Numbered from the stretch's first letter, positions 9,191 through 18,208 are shown. The stretch: DNA of 64,000 bases from Pseudomonadota bacterium (GCA_023436885.1 JAEZHI010000006.1:1-64000); one strand, 5' to 3'. A program made the numbers and translations. The notes: generated from the letters alone by a model not told the origin.

Positions 9191-10255
9191 TTACTGAGCC
9201 GGCTTGTAAAGCGGAGCGTTGTTATCGCCGACGGTGACGTCGCGAACCCAGGTGGCGCGGGCCGAAGCCTTGACGGCGGCCGGCATCGGCACATAGTCGA
9301 GTGCCTTGGCGGCGGCATCGCCGTTCGAATAGGCCCAATCGAAGAACTTCAGGGCTTCGGCGGTGGCAGCCGGATCCTTCGGACGGGCTTCGACCAGAAT
9401 GAAGGTCGCAGCCGTCATCGGCCAGGCCTGAGCACCGCTCTGGTTGGCGAGGATCAGATAGAAGCCGACGGCCTTGGACCAGTCGGCGCTGGCGGCAGCG
9501 GCGGTAAAGGTCGAGACGTCCGGCGAGACGACATTGCCGGCGGCATTGACCATCTTGGTGAAGGCGACGCTGTTCTGCTTGGCGTAGGCGTATTCGACGA
9601 AGCCGATCGAATTGGCGGTCTGCTTCACGGTGGCCGCAACGCCATCGTTGCCCTTGGCGCCGATACCGGCCGGCCACTTCACGCTGTTGCCCGAGCCGAT
9701 CGACGACTTGAAAGAGTCGCTGACCTGCGAGAGGTAGTAGGTGAAGTTGAAGTTGGTGCCCGAGGCGTCAGAACGCCACACAGTGGCGATCGCGGAAGCC
9801 GGCAGGGTGAGGCCGGGGTTCAGCTTGGTGATGGCGGGGTCGTTCCAGGTCTTGATCTTGCCGGCGTAGATGTCGGCGAGCGTCGGACCGTCGAGAACCA
9901 TCTTGTTCGGGCCGATACCCTTGAGGTTCACGATCGGAACGATACCGCCCATGACCGTCGGGAACTGAACGAGACCAGCCGCCGCCAGCGCGTCCTTCTT
10001 CAGCGGATTGTCCGTAGCGCCGAAGGTAACGGTCTTGGCCTTGATCTGCTTGACGCCGCCGCCCGAACCGATCGCCTGGTAGTTCAGGCCGACACCGGTC
10101 TTGGCCTTGTAGCTCTCGGCCCACTTCGAATAGAGCGGGTAGGGGAAGGTGGCGCCAGCGCCGGTGATCTCGGCTGCGGCGGCGGAGCCTGCCACGATGC
10201 CTGCACCGATGAGGAGCGCGCCAAGCTTCAGCGCGACGGACTTGAGGATTGCCAT
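9191..10255 (-). CDS. pstS: phosphate-binding protein PstS
   Basis: Periplasmic phosphate-binding protein, 354 residues. The ATG at 10253-10255 gives a clean signal peptide (basic start, hydrophobic core LGALLIGAGIVAG, AAAA cleavage region) and the mature protein begins EITGAGATFPYPLYSKW, the classic PstS opening. Phosphate-contact motifs are visible (GSGGGVKQI, WRSDASGTNFNFTYYL). It heads the pstSCAB operon and has a putative Pho box about 75 bases upstream. A longer frame beginning at 10327 lacks support. Confidence 0.96.
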   Translation of the reverse strand: MAILKSVALKLGALLIGAGIVAGSAAAAEITGAGATFPYPLYSKWAESYKAKTGVGLNYQAIGSGGGVKQIKAKTVTFGATDNPLKKDALAAAGLVQFPTVMGGIVPIVNLKGIGPNKMVLDGPTLADIYAGKIKTWNDPAITKLNPGLTLPASAIATVWRSDASGTNFNFTYYLSQVSDSFKSSIGSGNSVKWPAGIGAKGNDGVAATVKQTANSIGFVEYAYAKQNSVAFTKMVNAAGNVVSPDVSTFTAAAASADWSKAVGFYLILANQSGAQAWPMTAATFILVEARPKDPAATAEALKFFDWAYSNGDAAAKALDYVPMPAAVKASARATWVRDVTVGDNNAPLYKPAQ

Positions 10256-10327
10256 AGAGTGCCCCCGAATAACTGCACATTGCCGGCTGCGACTGCCCCG
10301 GCAGCCTGCATCGGATAGGGCACGCAT

Positions 10328-10356
10328 GTGTCAGTTCGGCTTCAGTTTTGTGAATG
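10328..10356 (-). promoter_or_regulatory. putative Pho box upstream of pstS
   Basis: On the minus strand three 7-base half-sites follow one another at 11-base spacing: CATTCAC, CTGAAGC and CTGACAC, separated by 4-base A-rich or mixed spacers. PhoB-type boxes are tandem CTGTCAT-like repeats with exactly this period. The match to consensus is moderate (5, 4 and 6 of 7), but the spacing and position about 75 bases before the pstS start fit activation under phosphate starvation. Confidence 0.55.
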
Positions 10357-10414
10357 TTCATGGACGGGCTGTCATGGTCGCAACTATGGCCGTCAGACCC
10401 GCCGGCAGGACAGG

Positions 10415-11263
10415 CTATTGTCCCAAGTTCAGTGAGAAGCTGTGATTGAGCGAAAAGCCCAGTGTGTTCTGCCAGCGGCTGCCAGCGCCTGAAAGCGTGA
10501 CCGGGCTTTGGGCCGCATTTCCGGCAAGATCGTCCAGACGATCATAAAGCTCGGCGGACCAGGTTGGAGAAATCTGGTAGCTCACCGAAGCGGCGAGACC
10601 GACCGATTTCAGCCCGCCGCCAGCGTTGAAAGCGGAAAGGCCCGAGGCTGCTGCCTCGCTTGGCGAAACGCCATAATAGCTTTGCATGTACGATGCATCG
10701 GCAAACGAAAGGCGCGGCCCAAGGGCAAGCACCCAGTCATCGCCAAGACGCTTGAACCAATCAACTCCGGCGTCGACGACCAGACCGCTTCCATTGGAGA
10801 TCGCCTGCCTGATTTCCGTCCGGAAGCGGAGTTGATCGGGAACGATCCAGGTTTGCAGAAAAACGCCCGCGTCCACATCGAAGGATAGGTTATGAAGGCC
10901 AGGGAAACCCGCCGCCATGGAGTTGCGTCGATCTCGAAATCCGATCACAGGGCCTAGCTCAAAACCTGCGATGTCCAGAAGGCCGTAGTCGATACCATCG
11001 TCTGGGGCTGACAACTCTTCAACTTCGTCGAAGCGCCGAATATCGATCGACGGAAGGGCGGTCAGTCCGGCGCGGCGAGCCCCAGGATAGTCAGGGGCCA
11101 GCTCGACATTTGCTCCCAACGTCACAATGTACCCGGAATCTGCCGGCTGTTTGACCTGACCGTTCTCCGCTTGGGCCGGACATGCAATCAGGGTCACGGC
11201 GATGGCAAAGACACCCGACGCCGAGCAAGACAGTCCCGAGTTCACGCACCTTACATTATTCAA
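10415..11263 (-). CDS. MipA/OmpV family outer membrane protein
   Basis: About 282 residues with an N-terminal signal peptide ending near ACPAQA. The rest alternates short strands typical of the MipA/OmpV beta-barrel family: YIVTLGANVELAPDYPGARR near the start, GPVIGFRDRR, and a C-terminal barrel strand pattern (LGFSLNHSFSLNLG). The family contains outer-membrane scaffolds and porin-like proteins; the specific role is unknown. The start is uncertain: a TTG at 11263 or a GTG at 11245, both leaving the signal peptide intact. It lies upstream of pstS on the same strand but is separated by about 160 bases containing the Pho box, so it is probably a separate unit. Confidence 0.8.
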   Translation of the reverse strand: MNNVRCVNSGLSCSASGVFAIAVTLIACPAQAENGQVKQPADSGYIVTLGANVELAPDYPGARRAGLTALPSIDIRRFDEVEELSAPDDGIDYGLLDIAGFELGPVIGFRDRRNSMAAGFPGLHNLSFDVDAGVFLQTWIVPDQLRFRTEIRQAISNGSGLVVDAGVDWFKRLGDDWVLALGPRLSFADASYMQSYYGVSPSEAAASGLSAFNAGGGLKSVGLAASVSYQISPTWSAELYDRLDDLAGNAAQSPVTLSGAGSRWQNTLGFSLNHSFSLNLGQ

Positions 11264-11402
11264 GGGGGCCCCGTGGCATCTTGATGTCAGCGCTGCAGGC
11301 GGCAGAAAGCCAGTTACCGTTCGGAAACGTCCATACCAACTTTAGCTGACGCGAACATGAAGCCATCGCGTTGGACGAGGCATCATCCACGCGATAGACG
11401 CA

Positions 11403-12290
11403 TCACAAGACCAAAACGCCGCGCTGGAGAGCCTGATTGTCCGGCTCAACGTGGATCGTGACGGTGACGTCGCCGAACTCTTCCTTGATGGCTTGCTCGA
11501 TCTTGTCGCAGATCTCGTGCGCGTCGCTGACGCTGATCATTCCGGGTACAACGAGGTGGAAGTCGACGAAGGTCATCTTGCCGGCGTGGCGGGTCTTCAA
11601 ATCGTGCACTTCGATCGCGCCCGTGGCCGCCTTGGATATGACGGCGCGCATCGAGGCCAGCATGTCGTCCGGTACAGCTTCGTCGAGCAATCCGCTCAGC
11701 GATGATTTCACGACCTTCCAGCCTGACCAGAGTATGTTGAGGGCAACGAGACTGGCCAGCAGAGGGTCGAGAACATACCAGCCGGTGATCACCGCGAGCA
11801 GGACGCCGAGAACGACTGCGCCCGAAGAGATCACGTCGGACAGCAAATGATGACCATCAGCCACCAGCGCCGGTGACCTGTGCCGCCGTCCCTGCACGAT
11901 CAGCATCCAGCACCAGAACCCATTGATCGCCGTGGCAAGCCCGTTGACCAGCAGACCCTCGAGCGGCGCGTCGAGTGGGTGTGGATTGAGGAAGCCCTTG
12001 TAAGCCTCCTCAATGATCAGCACGGCCGCGACGATGATCATCACGCCTTCAAGAACCGCGCTGAAGAACTCAGCCTTGTGATGGCCATAGGGATGGTGAG
12101 CGTCGGCCGGCGTCGAGGCGATCCGGATCGCGATCAGGGCAACAAGCGCCGTCGCGACATTGACAATGCTCTCCAAGGCATCGGACATCAGCGCGACCGA
12201 ACCGGTGAGCCAGTAGGCAAAGGTCTTCAGTCCGAGAACAACAATGCCGACGATGAGGCTGCCTACGGCTAGTCGAAGCGTTTGGGTCAT
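11403..12290 (-). CDS. cation diffusion facilitator metal exporter
   Basis: 295-residue inner-membrane antiporter of the CDF family with six predicted membrane helices, a histidine-bearing loop (DAHHPYGHHKAEFF) and a C-terminal cytoplasmic metal-sensing domain (VHDLKTRHAGKMTFVDFHLVV). The second metal-site helix has HLLSD, the HxxxD pattern often linked with zinc. The first site (SDALESIVN) departs from the usual D/HxxxD, so metal choice (Zn, Fe, Mn) cannot be set. A Fur-family-like palindrome lies about 100 bases upstream, hinting at metal-responsive control. Confidence 0.9.
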   Translation of the reverse strand: MTQTLRLAVGSLIVGIVVLGLKTFAYWLTGSVALMSDALESIVNVATALVALIAIRIASTPADAHHPYGHHKAEFFSAVLEGVMIIVAAVLIIEEAYKGFLNPHPLDAPLEGLLVNGLATAINGFWCWMLIVQGRRHRSPALVADGHHLLSDVISSGAVVLGVLLAVITGWYVLDPLLASLVALNILWSGWKVVKSSLSGLLDEAVPDDMLASMRAVISKAATGAIEVHDLKTRHAGKMTFVDFHLVVPGMISVSDAHEICDKIEQAIKEEFGDVTVTIHVEPDNQALQRGVLVL

Positions 12291-12607
12291 TGGATTTGTC
12301 CAGCAGGTCCGTACTGAAATCTCAGTAAAGCAATTGCGCCCCTTCGGGTAGTCGATGGAAATATAATATCCAAAATAAGCATTTTATATTTCGATAATGG
12401 GAACCATTATCAAATATTAAGCTGATGCCGTTGTGTATTGACGCTGGATCAACAAATTGAAGCTTCGGCTACATCTCGGAATGTTGTGTGGCCAACACCA
12501 CCAATGTAGCCGACATGACGGTCGGTTCATGCCCGATTTGACTCTCGTACCAATCCGCTGGGCCTATCAAATGGACCGAGCAGACGCTTCCGCTCGGTCC
12601 CAATCGC
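12291..12607. other. 317-base intergenic region, AT-rich left half
   Basis: Holds the CDF promoter region, including the Fur-like palindrome and a nearby pair of 9-base arms, gaaatataa (12358-12366) and ttatatttc (12384-12392). On the minus strand a TATTATA stretch could be the -10 element. The right half has no recognised feature. Confidence 0.5.
12393..12411. promoter_or_regulatory. Fur-family-like operator upstream of CDF exporter
   Basis: The 19-base palindrome GATAATGGGAACCATTATC has two perfect 8-base arms around GAA. It matches the classical Fur box GATAATGATAATCATTATC at 15 of 19 positions, with both outer 7-base arms identical. It sits about 100 bases before the exporter start, next to its likely promoter. 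Whether Fur, Mur, Zur or another regulator binds is not shown by the sequence. Confidence 0.6.
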
Positions 12608-13286
12608 TTAGGCGAGCAGCTTCATCAGAGCCTTGGCGGCGTCTTCGCTGCTGGCCGGGTTCTGGCCGGTCACAAGCTTGCCGTCGGTCTCCACATGAGG
12701 GGCCCAATTGGGACCTTTGCGGTAATCGGCTCCCTGAGCAATGAAAGTGTCTTCGATCAGGAAGGGGACGACATCCGACAACTGAACGGCATTTTCCTCG
12801 GCATTGGTGAAGCCGGTGACGATGCGTCCCTTGACGATCGGCTCACCGTTGCTGGTCTTGACGTTCTTCAGAGCGCCTGGAGCATGGCAGACAAGGCCAA
12901 TCGGCTTGCCGGCACGGACGAAGCTCTCGATCAGCCTGATCGAAACGGGGCTCTCTGCAAGATCCCAGAGTGGCCCATGCCCACCGGGGTAGAAGACCGT
13001 GTCGAAGTCTTCCTGCCGCACAGTTTCCAGTTTCACCGTGTTGGCCAGCACCTTCTGCGCTGCTGGGTCGGATTTGAAGCGCTGGGTGAGTTCGGTCTGG
13101 GAATCGGGCAGATCGCTCTTCGGATCAAGCGGAGGTTGTCCGCCAGCCGGTGACGGCTACGGTGATTTCGGCGCCAGCATCGAGAAACGTATAGTAGGGA
13201 GCGGCGAACTCCTCCAGCCAGAAACCGGTCTTCTTTCCAGTATTGCCCAGGGTGCCGTGGCTTGTGAGTACCATCAGAACTTTCAT
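12608..13286 (-). pseudogene. frameshifted DJ-1/PfpI-type glutamine amidotransferase-like gene
   Basis: The ATG at 13284-13286 opens a frame (MKVLMVLTSHGTLGNTGKKT...) that stops early after TTSA. From about 13140 the family sequence continues in the next frame (GGQPPLDPKSDLPDSQTEL, then FYPGGHGPLWDL and the nucleophile elbow GLVCHAPGAL). The total length is 3x226+1 bases, so removing one base, for example 13145, restores a 225-residue Hsp31/PfpI-like protein. Catalytic Cys and downstream motifs are intact, so the lesion is recent or a sequencing error. Intact members act as glyoxalase III or deglycase-like stress enzymes. Confidence 0.85.
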
Positions 13287-13594
13287 GTCGAACTACCTTG
13301 TCGCTGCTGGTCGTGGCCGACAAACGCGCGCGAGGGGCGATAGGTTGCGTGTTCCAGTGCTTTCGGTCGGCCGCACTTCCGGCGTCTCGAGCATGTCGGG
13401 GCAAGACGCTCGTAGGCGCATGCGGCTAGTGCTTTCTGTCCACTGGAGTAATGTCAGTCGGGAATGTCTCAACGCATCTGGCTGTTTTGGCGGTGAGGGC
13501 GGCATCATGGGTTCCGACACGCCATCGCTCACGCACGATAAATCTCGCTGCGACGCCTGCGCAGCTCTGGCAAAAGCCTAGGCGGCAGTTCCAC
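13287..13594. other. 308-base region without a recognised gene
   Basis: Lies between the broken amidotransferase gene and the 3' end of the LacI-type regulator. Open frames on both strands have no recognisable domain. No terminator hairpin with a T-run was seen. Confidence 0.4.
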
Positions 13595-14581
13595 TCAAAC
13601 GAGCTTTCTGGTCGAATTGCGTTCGATCAGCTTGCCCGAGAGCATGACGACGCGTGGCGCCATTTCCGGCGTTTCGATGCGCTCGAATAGCAGGCGCATC
13701 GCCGAGTGACCAATATCGGCCACTGGCTGCTCGATCACGGTGATGCCGGAGCCGATGAGGCCGGTCCAGATCTCGTTGTCGAAGCCGGCGATGGCGATGT
13801 CCTTCGGGGCCTGCAGCCCGAGTTCCTGCATCGCCTGGGCGACACCCAGGAGAATGAGGCCGTTGGAGGCGATCAGCGCGTCGGGGCGATCCTTGCGCGA
13901 CAGGATATGTCGGGCGGCAACGGCGGCCGCGTCGGGATTGGGGGCGACGAAATCGGCGCGTGGCTCAAGGCCGCGGTCATGCATCGCCTCGGTGTAGCCG
14001 CTCAGGCGGTCGCGGGCGGTTGATGACGTGTTACCGAACAGCCCTTCGATGAATGTGAAGCCACGGGCATGTAGATGCTCGACCAACGCGGCAGAGGCCT
14101 GGCGGTTATCGAGCACCACTGAATCGTGCTTGCCGGCCGGGCCGTGACGGTCGACGAGCACTACGGGGAAGTCGAAATTCAGTCGATCGAGCTGTGCCGC
14201 CGTCTCGCGTGTGGGCGCGTAGATGACGCCCGTCACCCGTTCTTCCTGCATCAGGCGCAGATACATGGTCTCGCGGGTTGGATTTTCGTCAGTGTTGCAC
14301 AGCACGACGCGCATGTTCGCCTTGTAGGCTGCGTCTTCCACAGCCCGACTCAGCGTCGTGAAGAAGGGGTTGCGAATGTCGGGAACGATCAGCCCGATGG
14401 TGTTGGAATGCTGCGACCGCAGCCGGCGCGCCGAAAGGTTCGGGCGGTAACCCGTTAGGCGGATTGCGGTTTCGACCCTTTCACGCAGCTCCGGCTTGAC
14501 CGTGCGGTTGGCGAGAACCCGCGAAACCGTAGCCGGCGAAACGCCTGCGGCGATAGCCACATCCTTGATGCCGACGCTCAT
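13595..14581 (-). CDS. LacI-family regulator, probable fructose operon repressor
   Basis: 328 residues. An N-terminal helix-turn-helix and hinge (IKDVAIAAGVSPATVSRVLANRTV ... LSARRLRSQ) is followed by a periplasmic-binding-protein-like effector domain (NTIGLIVPDIRNPFF onward). The ATG at 14579-14581 was chosen because the DNA-binding domain starts at once; a frame from 14653 adds 24 unrelated residues. The gene is divergent from fruB-fruK-fruA, and a 16-base palindrome lies between them. By analogy with FruR/Cra it probably represses the fru operon and is released by a fructose phosphate; this is inferred from position. Confidence 0.88.
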   Translation of the reverse strand: MSVGIKDVAIAAGVSPATVSRVLANRTVKPELRERVETAIRLTGYRPNLSARRLRSQHSNTIGLIVPDIRNPFFTTLSRAVEDAAYKANMRVVLCNTDENPTRETMYLRLMQEERVTGVIYAPTRETAAQLDRLNFDFPVVLVDRHGPAGKHDSVVLDNRQASAALVEHLHARGFTFIEGLFGNTSSTARDRLSGYTEAMHDRGLEPRADFVAPNPDAAAVAARHILSRKDRPDALIASNGLILLGVAQAMQELGLQAPKDIAIAGFDNEIWTGLIGSGITVIEQPVADIGHSAMRLLFERIETPEMAPRVVMLSGKLIERNSTRKLV

Positions 14582-14695
14582 TTCTAAAATCGTTCTCCGT
14601 TTACGGCGAAACCAATCACGTCTAAAGACACCGTTCAATACGGGTTTTTCCACCTTTCCCAGGAAAGCAAGCTCATGTTATCTGCGTCAACCGAG

Positions 14696-14711
14696 CTGAA
14701 AAGGTTTTCAG
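14696..14711 (+). promoter_or_regulatory. putative FruR-type operator upstream of fruB
   Basis: CTGAAAAGGTTTTCAG: perfect 7-base arms around GG, 30 bases before the fruB start. LacI-family operators, including Cra-type TGAAWCG sites, have this form. A near copy (14 of 16 bases) lies inside fruB at 15555-15570. Confidence 0.7.
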
Positions 14712-14741
14712 TATTCTGAGGCGCGGAGGAGAGGAAGTTCC

Positions 14742-17264
14742 ATGTCGATCAGCACCAAACCGCTTCTCGCGCCACAGCTGACCCGCATCAAGGCGGCGCC
14801 AGCCAGCAAGGAAGCCGCCATTCGCGAGGCTTGCGGCCTTCTGGCCGCTGGCGGCTATATCGATCCGGCCTACGCCGAGAGCATGCTGCGCCGTGAAACG
14901 GTGGCTGAAACCTATCTCGGTCATGGCGTTGCCATTCCTCACGGGATGAATGCCGATCGCGGGCTGATCAAGCACAACGGTCTCGCCATCCTGCAGGTTC
15001 CCGGCGGTCTTACCTGGAACGAGGGCCAGACCGTCAAGCTAATCGTGGCGATCGCCGCCCAGTCCGACGACCATATTTCCGTGCTTCGTCGGCTGACGCG
15101 CTTGTTCCAGGACGAGGCGGCGCTTGAGAAGCTGTTCGATACCGAAGATCCGCTCGCCATCATCGGCGCGCTGGATGAGGCGGCTGCCGCCAATTTCGCC
15201 GCCGAAACCGCCACCCCCGCCGATCTGGCGCTGAAGGTCGAGTGGACCGTCGACTATCCCAACGGCCTGCACGCTCGCCCGGCCAGCCGCTGGGTTGATG
15301 CTGCCAAGGCTGCCGGAACGCGCCTTCAGGTGCGACGCGGTGCCGACGCCGCCGACCCGACCCGGCTGGTTTCCCTGCTGCAGCTTGGCCTTCGCGCCGG
15401 TGAAACCGTTACGATTTCCGCCGATGGCGACGATGCCGCCGTAGCTCTTTCCACCTTCATGCGGGTGATCGAGGGTCTCTCGGCCGAGGAAAAGGCTGAT
15501 GCCGCCAAGGCGCTGGCCCCCGTTGGCCGCAAGGGCTGGACGCCTGCCACTAATCTGAAAACGTTTTCTGGTATCGCGGCGGCGCCTGGTGTCGTCGTTG
15601 CTCCGGTGCACGTGCTCAAGAGCGCGGCCGTCGAAGTCGCCGACGTTCCGATGGACCTCGTCCTGGCTTCGACGCTGCTGGATCAGGCCATTGCCGCGAC
15701 GCTCAGCGAGCTTAAGGCCGTCGCTGCCGAGGCGGCCGTCAAGGTGGGGCAGGCGGAAGCCGCCATCTTCGAGGCGCACGCCGAGCTCCTGAACGACCCC
15801 GAGATCCTGCTGAAGGCTTCGACCCTCGTGGTTGGCGGCCATGGCCCGGCCTGGTCCTGGCGGGCCGCCGTTGAAGAGGTGGCAGGTTCGCTAGAGGGCA
15901 ATGCCAACGCGCTGCTCGCCGCCCGCGCTTCCGACGTTCGCGATGTCGGCCGCCGCGTGCTTGCCAAGCTGGCGCCGGAAGTGGCCAGTGGTTCAGCCAT
16001 CGTGCTGCCCTCGACGCCGTCGATCCTGATCGCAACCGATCTGGCCCCGTCCGATACTATCGGCCTCGATACCAAGCTGATTGCCGGTCTTGCCACCGCG
16101 CAGGGTGGTCCGACCTCGCACACCGCCATCCTTGCTCGCACGCTCGGTCTGCCGGCAGTGGTGGCGCTGGGCGCTGGCCTGCTGGACATCAAGGCGGGAA
16201 CCACGGCCATTCTCGATGGTGCCGCCGGTCGGCTCTATCTCGATCCCACCGATGCTGATCTCGCCTCGGCCCGCGCCTTCATCGAGGCCGATGTGCGCCG
16301 CGCTGCTTCCGAGGCAGAAGGCCGCGCTCTTGCCGCTACCACAACTGACGGCCGGACCATCGAGATCGGCGCCAACGTCAACAAGCCGGCCGATGTGGCC
16401 AGTGCCATCGATCAGGGCGCCGAGGGTGTCGGCCTGATGCGCACCGAGTTCCTGTTCCTCGACGGTGGTCATACGCCGAGCGAAGAAGAGCAGTTCACCA
16501 CCTATAGCGCCATGGTCGAGAACCTCGGCGGCCGGCCATTGATCGTGCGTACGCTCGACATTGGCGGCGACAAGCAGGCACCGCATCTGAAGCTGCCCCG
16601 CGAGGAGAACCCCTTCCTCGGTGTGCGCGGCACGCGCCTCACCTTGCGTCGCCCGGATCTGATGCGACCGCAACTGCGCGCCCTCTACCGCGTTGCCAAG
16701 ACCGGCGCCAATCTCAAGATCATGCTGCCGATGATCACCTCGCTCGACGAGATCTTGGCCGTCCGCGCCGTGGCCGAGGAAATCCGGGCTGAACTCGGCG
16801 CGCCCGCCGTGCCGCTCGGCATCATGGTGGAAGTGCCATCGACGGCGGTGATGGCCGATATTTACGCCGAGTATGTCGATTTCTTCTCGATCGGCACCAA
16901 CGACCTCACGCAATACACGCTTGCGATCGACCGGCAGCATCCGGAACTCGCGGCCGAGGCCGACAGCCTGCATCCGGCCGTGCTGCGCCTGATCCGGAAG
17001 ACCGTCGAGGGTGCCGCCGCGCATGGACGCTGGGTGGGTGTCTGCGGCGGTATCGCCGGCGATCCCTTCGGCGCCTCGGTTCTGGCCGGCCTCGGTGTCA
17101 ATGAACTGTCGATGACCGTGCGTGACATTCCAGCCGTCAAGGTGCGCCTGCGCTCGGCGTCGATGACCGAGCTCAAGGCACTGGCCGACAAGGCGATTGC
17201 CGCACGCACCGCCAACGAAGTCCGGGCACTCGATGTTGGCTTCGGTCATGGAGAAGAGGCATGA
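14742..17264 (+). CDS. fruB: fructose PTS fusion protein EIIA-HPr-EI
   Basis: An 840-residue soluble protein that carries phosphate from PEP to the fructose permease. Residues 1-150 are a fructose-type EIIA with His67 (GVAIPHGM). Residues 165-250 are an HPr domain with His178 (NGLHARPAS). Residues from about 275 are Enzyme I, with His460 (GGPTSHTAILAR) and Cys768 (GVCGGIAGD) in the PEP-binding barrel. It therefore supplies every soluble phosphotransfer step for fructose. The ATG has GGAGGAGAGG upstream. The gene overlaps fruK by four bases. A second operator-like palindrome lies in the HPr-EI linker codons. Confidence 0.97.
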   Translation: MSISTKPLLAPQLTRIKAAPASKEAAIREACGLLAAGGYIDPAYAESMLRRETVAETYLGHGVAIPHGMNADRGLIKHNGLAILQVPGGLTWNEGQTVKLIVAIAAQSDDHISVLRRLTRLFQDEAALEKLFDTEDPLAIIGALDEAAAANFAAETATPADLALKVEWTVDYPNGLHARPASRWVDAAKAAGTRLQVRRGADAADPTRLVSLLQLGLRAGETVTISADGDDAAVALSTFMRVIEGLSAEEKADAAKALAPVGRKGWTPATNLKTFSGIAAAPGVVVAPVHVLKSAAVEVADVPMDLVLASTLLDQAIAATLSELKAVAAEAAVKVGQAEAAIFEAHAELLNDPEILLKASTLVVGGHGPAWSWRAAVEEVAGSLEGNANALLAARASDVRDVGRRVLAKLAPEVASGSAIVLPSTPSILIATDLAPSDTIGLDTKLIAGLATAQGGPTSHTAILARTLGLPAVVALGAGLLDIKAGTTAILDGAAGRLYLDPTDADLASARAFIEADVRRAASEAEGRALAATTTDGRTIEIGANVNKPADVASAIDQGAEGVGLMRTEFLFLDGGHTPSEEEQFTTYSAMVENLGGRPLIVRTLDIGGDKQAPHLKLPREENPFLGVRGTRLTLRRPDLMRPQLRALYRVAKTGANLKIMLPMITSLDEILAVRAVAEEIRAELGAPAVPLGIMVEVPSTAVMADIYAEYVDFFSIGTNDLTQYTLAIDRQHPELAAEADSLHPAVLRLIRKTVEGAAAHGRWVGVCGGIAGDPFGASVLAGLGVNELSMTVRDIPAVKVRLRSASMTELKALADKAIAARTANEVRALDVGFGHGEEA
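15555..15570 (+). promoter_or_regulatory. operator-like palindrome inside fruB
   Basis: CTGAAAACGTTTTCTG contains a perfect 12-base palindrome (GAAAACGTTTTC) and matches the promoter operator at 14 of 16 positions. It lies 859 bases downstream, in the linker between the HPr and Enzyme I domains. An auxiliary site for repression by DNA looping is plausible but inferred. Confidence 0.5.
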
Positions 17265-18208
17265 AGCCGATCGTAACCGTCACCCTCAATCCGGCTGTTG
17301 ACCTGACCATTGAGGTCGGCGGCTTGGTTCAGGGGGGTGTCAACCGCGCCGAGCGTGCCCAGGTCAATGCCGGCGGCAAGGGCGTCAACGTGGCCGGTTG
17401 CGCTGCCGATTGGGGCGGGCAGGTGACGGTGACCGGCGTGCTTGGCCGTGGCAACGACGGCGCTTTCGTCGAACTGTTCGCCGTGAAGGGCATCACCGAC
17501 CGCTTCATCCGCATCCCCGGCGACACGCGCACCAACATCAAGATCGCCGACACCGCCTCCACCGAGACCACCGATCTCAACACGCCCGGTCTGGTGGTCG
17601 ACGCCGATTGCCTGAAGCGCGTCACGACGGCAACGCTGAATGCCGCAAAGGCCGATGCCATCGTTGTCATCGGAGGTTCCCTGCCGGCCGGCATTGCGCC
17701 CGATGCGCTGGTGTCGCTTGTCGCAACGCTGAACGAGGCTGGAGCCAAGGTGGTGGCCGATACGTCGGGTGCGCCGCTCAAGGCACTGCTCGCGGCAACC
17801 GGCAAGTCGTTGCCCTTCGCCGTGAAGCCCAACCGGCACGAGCTAGAGGAGCTGGTCGGCCGCAAGCTGACGAACCTCCAGGCGCTGGTCGGCGCCGCGC
17901 AGGATATCGTCAAGAACGGCGTGCATCTGGTCGTCGTTTCCTGCGGCGAGGAAGGCGCGCTGTTCGTCACTGAGAGCGAGAAACTTACCGCGCGCCTGCC
18001 GGTGGTCGAGGCGCTCAGCACCGTTGGTGCCGGAGACGCCATGGTGGCCGGCATTACCACCGCGCTCGCCGAGGACAAGCCGCTCGAGGCCATTGCCCGA
18101 CAGGCTGTCGCCTTCGCCGCCGCCAAGCTCAAGCGCGTCGGACCCCATCTGCCGGAACGCGCCGTGATCGGCGCCTTGGCCGAGCGGGCGGAAATCGTCC
18201 GTCTCTAG
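17261..18208 (+). CDS. fruK: 1-phosphofructokinase
   Basis: Cytoplasmic PfkB-family kinase, 315 residues, that turns fructose 1-phosphate into fructose 1,6-bisphosphate. Signatures are the opening TVTLNPAVDLTIEV, the N-terminal AGGKGVNVA motif and the C-terminal STVGAGDAMVAG motif with the catalytic Asp. The start overlaps the fruB stop as ATGA. It is the middle gene of the fru operon. Confidence 0.95.
   Translation: MKPIVTVTLNPAVDLTIEVGGLVQGGVNRAERAQVNAGGKGVNVAGCAADWGGQVTVTGVLGRGNDGAFVELFAVKGITDRFIRIPGDTRTNIKIADTASTETTDLNTPGLVVDADCLKRVTTATLNAAKADAIVVIGGSLPAGIAPDALVSLVATLNEAGAKVVADTSGAPLKALLAATGKSLPFAVKPNRHELEELVGRKLTNLQALVGAAQDIVKNGVHLVVVSCGEEGALFVTESEKLTARLPVVEALSTVGAGDAMVAGITTALAEDKPLEAIARQAVAFAAAKLKRVGPHLPERAVIGALAERAEIVRL

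Noticed and set aside
13243..13581. 112-codon plus-strand frame next to the broken amidotransferase
   Set aside because: No domain, no ribosome site, mixed composition; partly antisense to the pseudogene.
15039..17249. Long minus-strand frames inside fruB
   Set aside because: GC-rich third-position bias creates antisense frames; no domains, and fruB is unambiguous.
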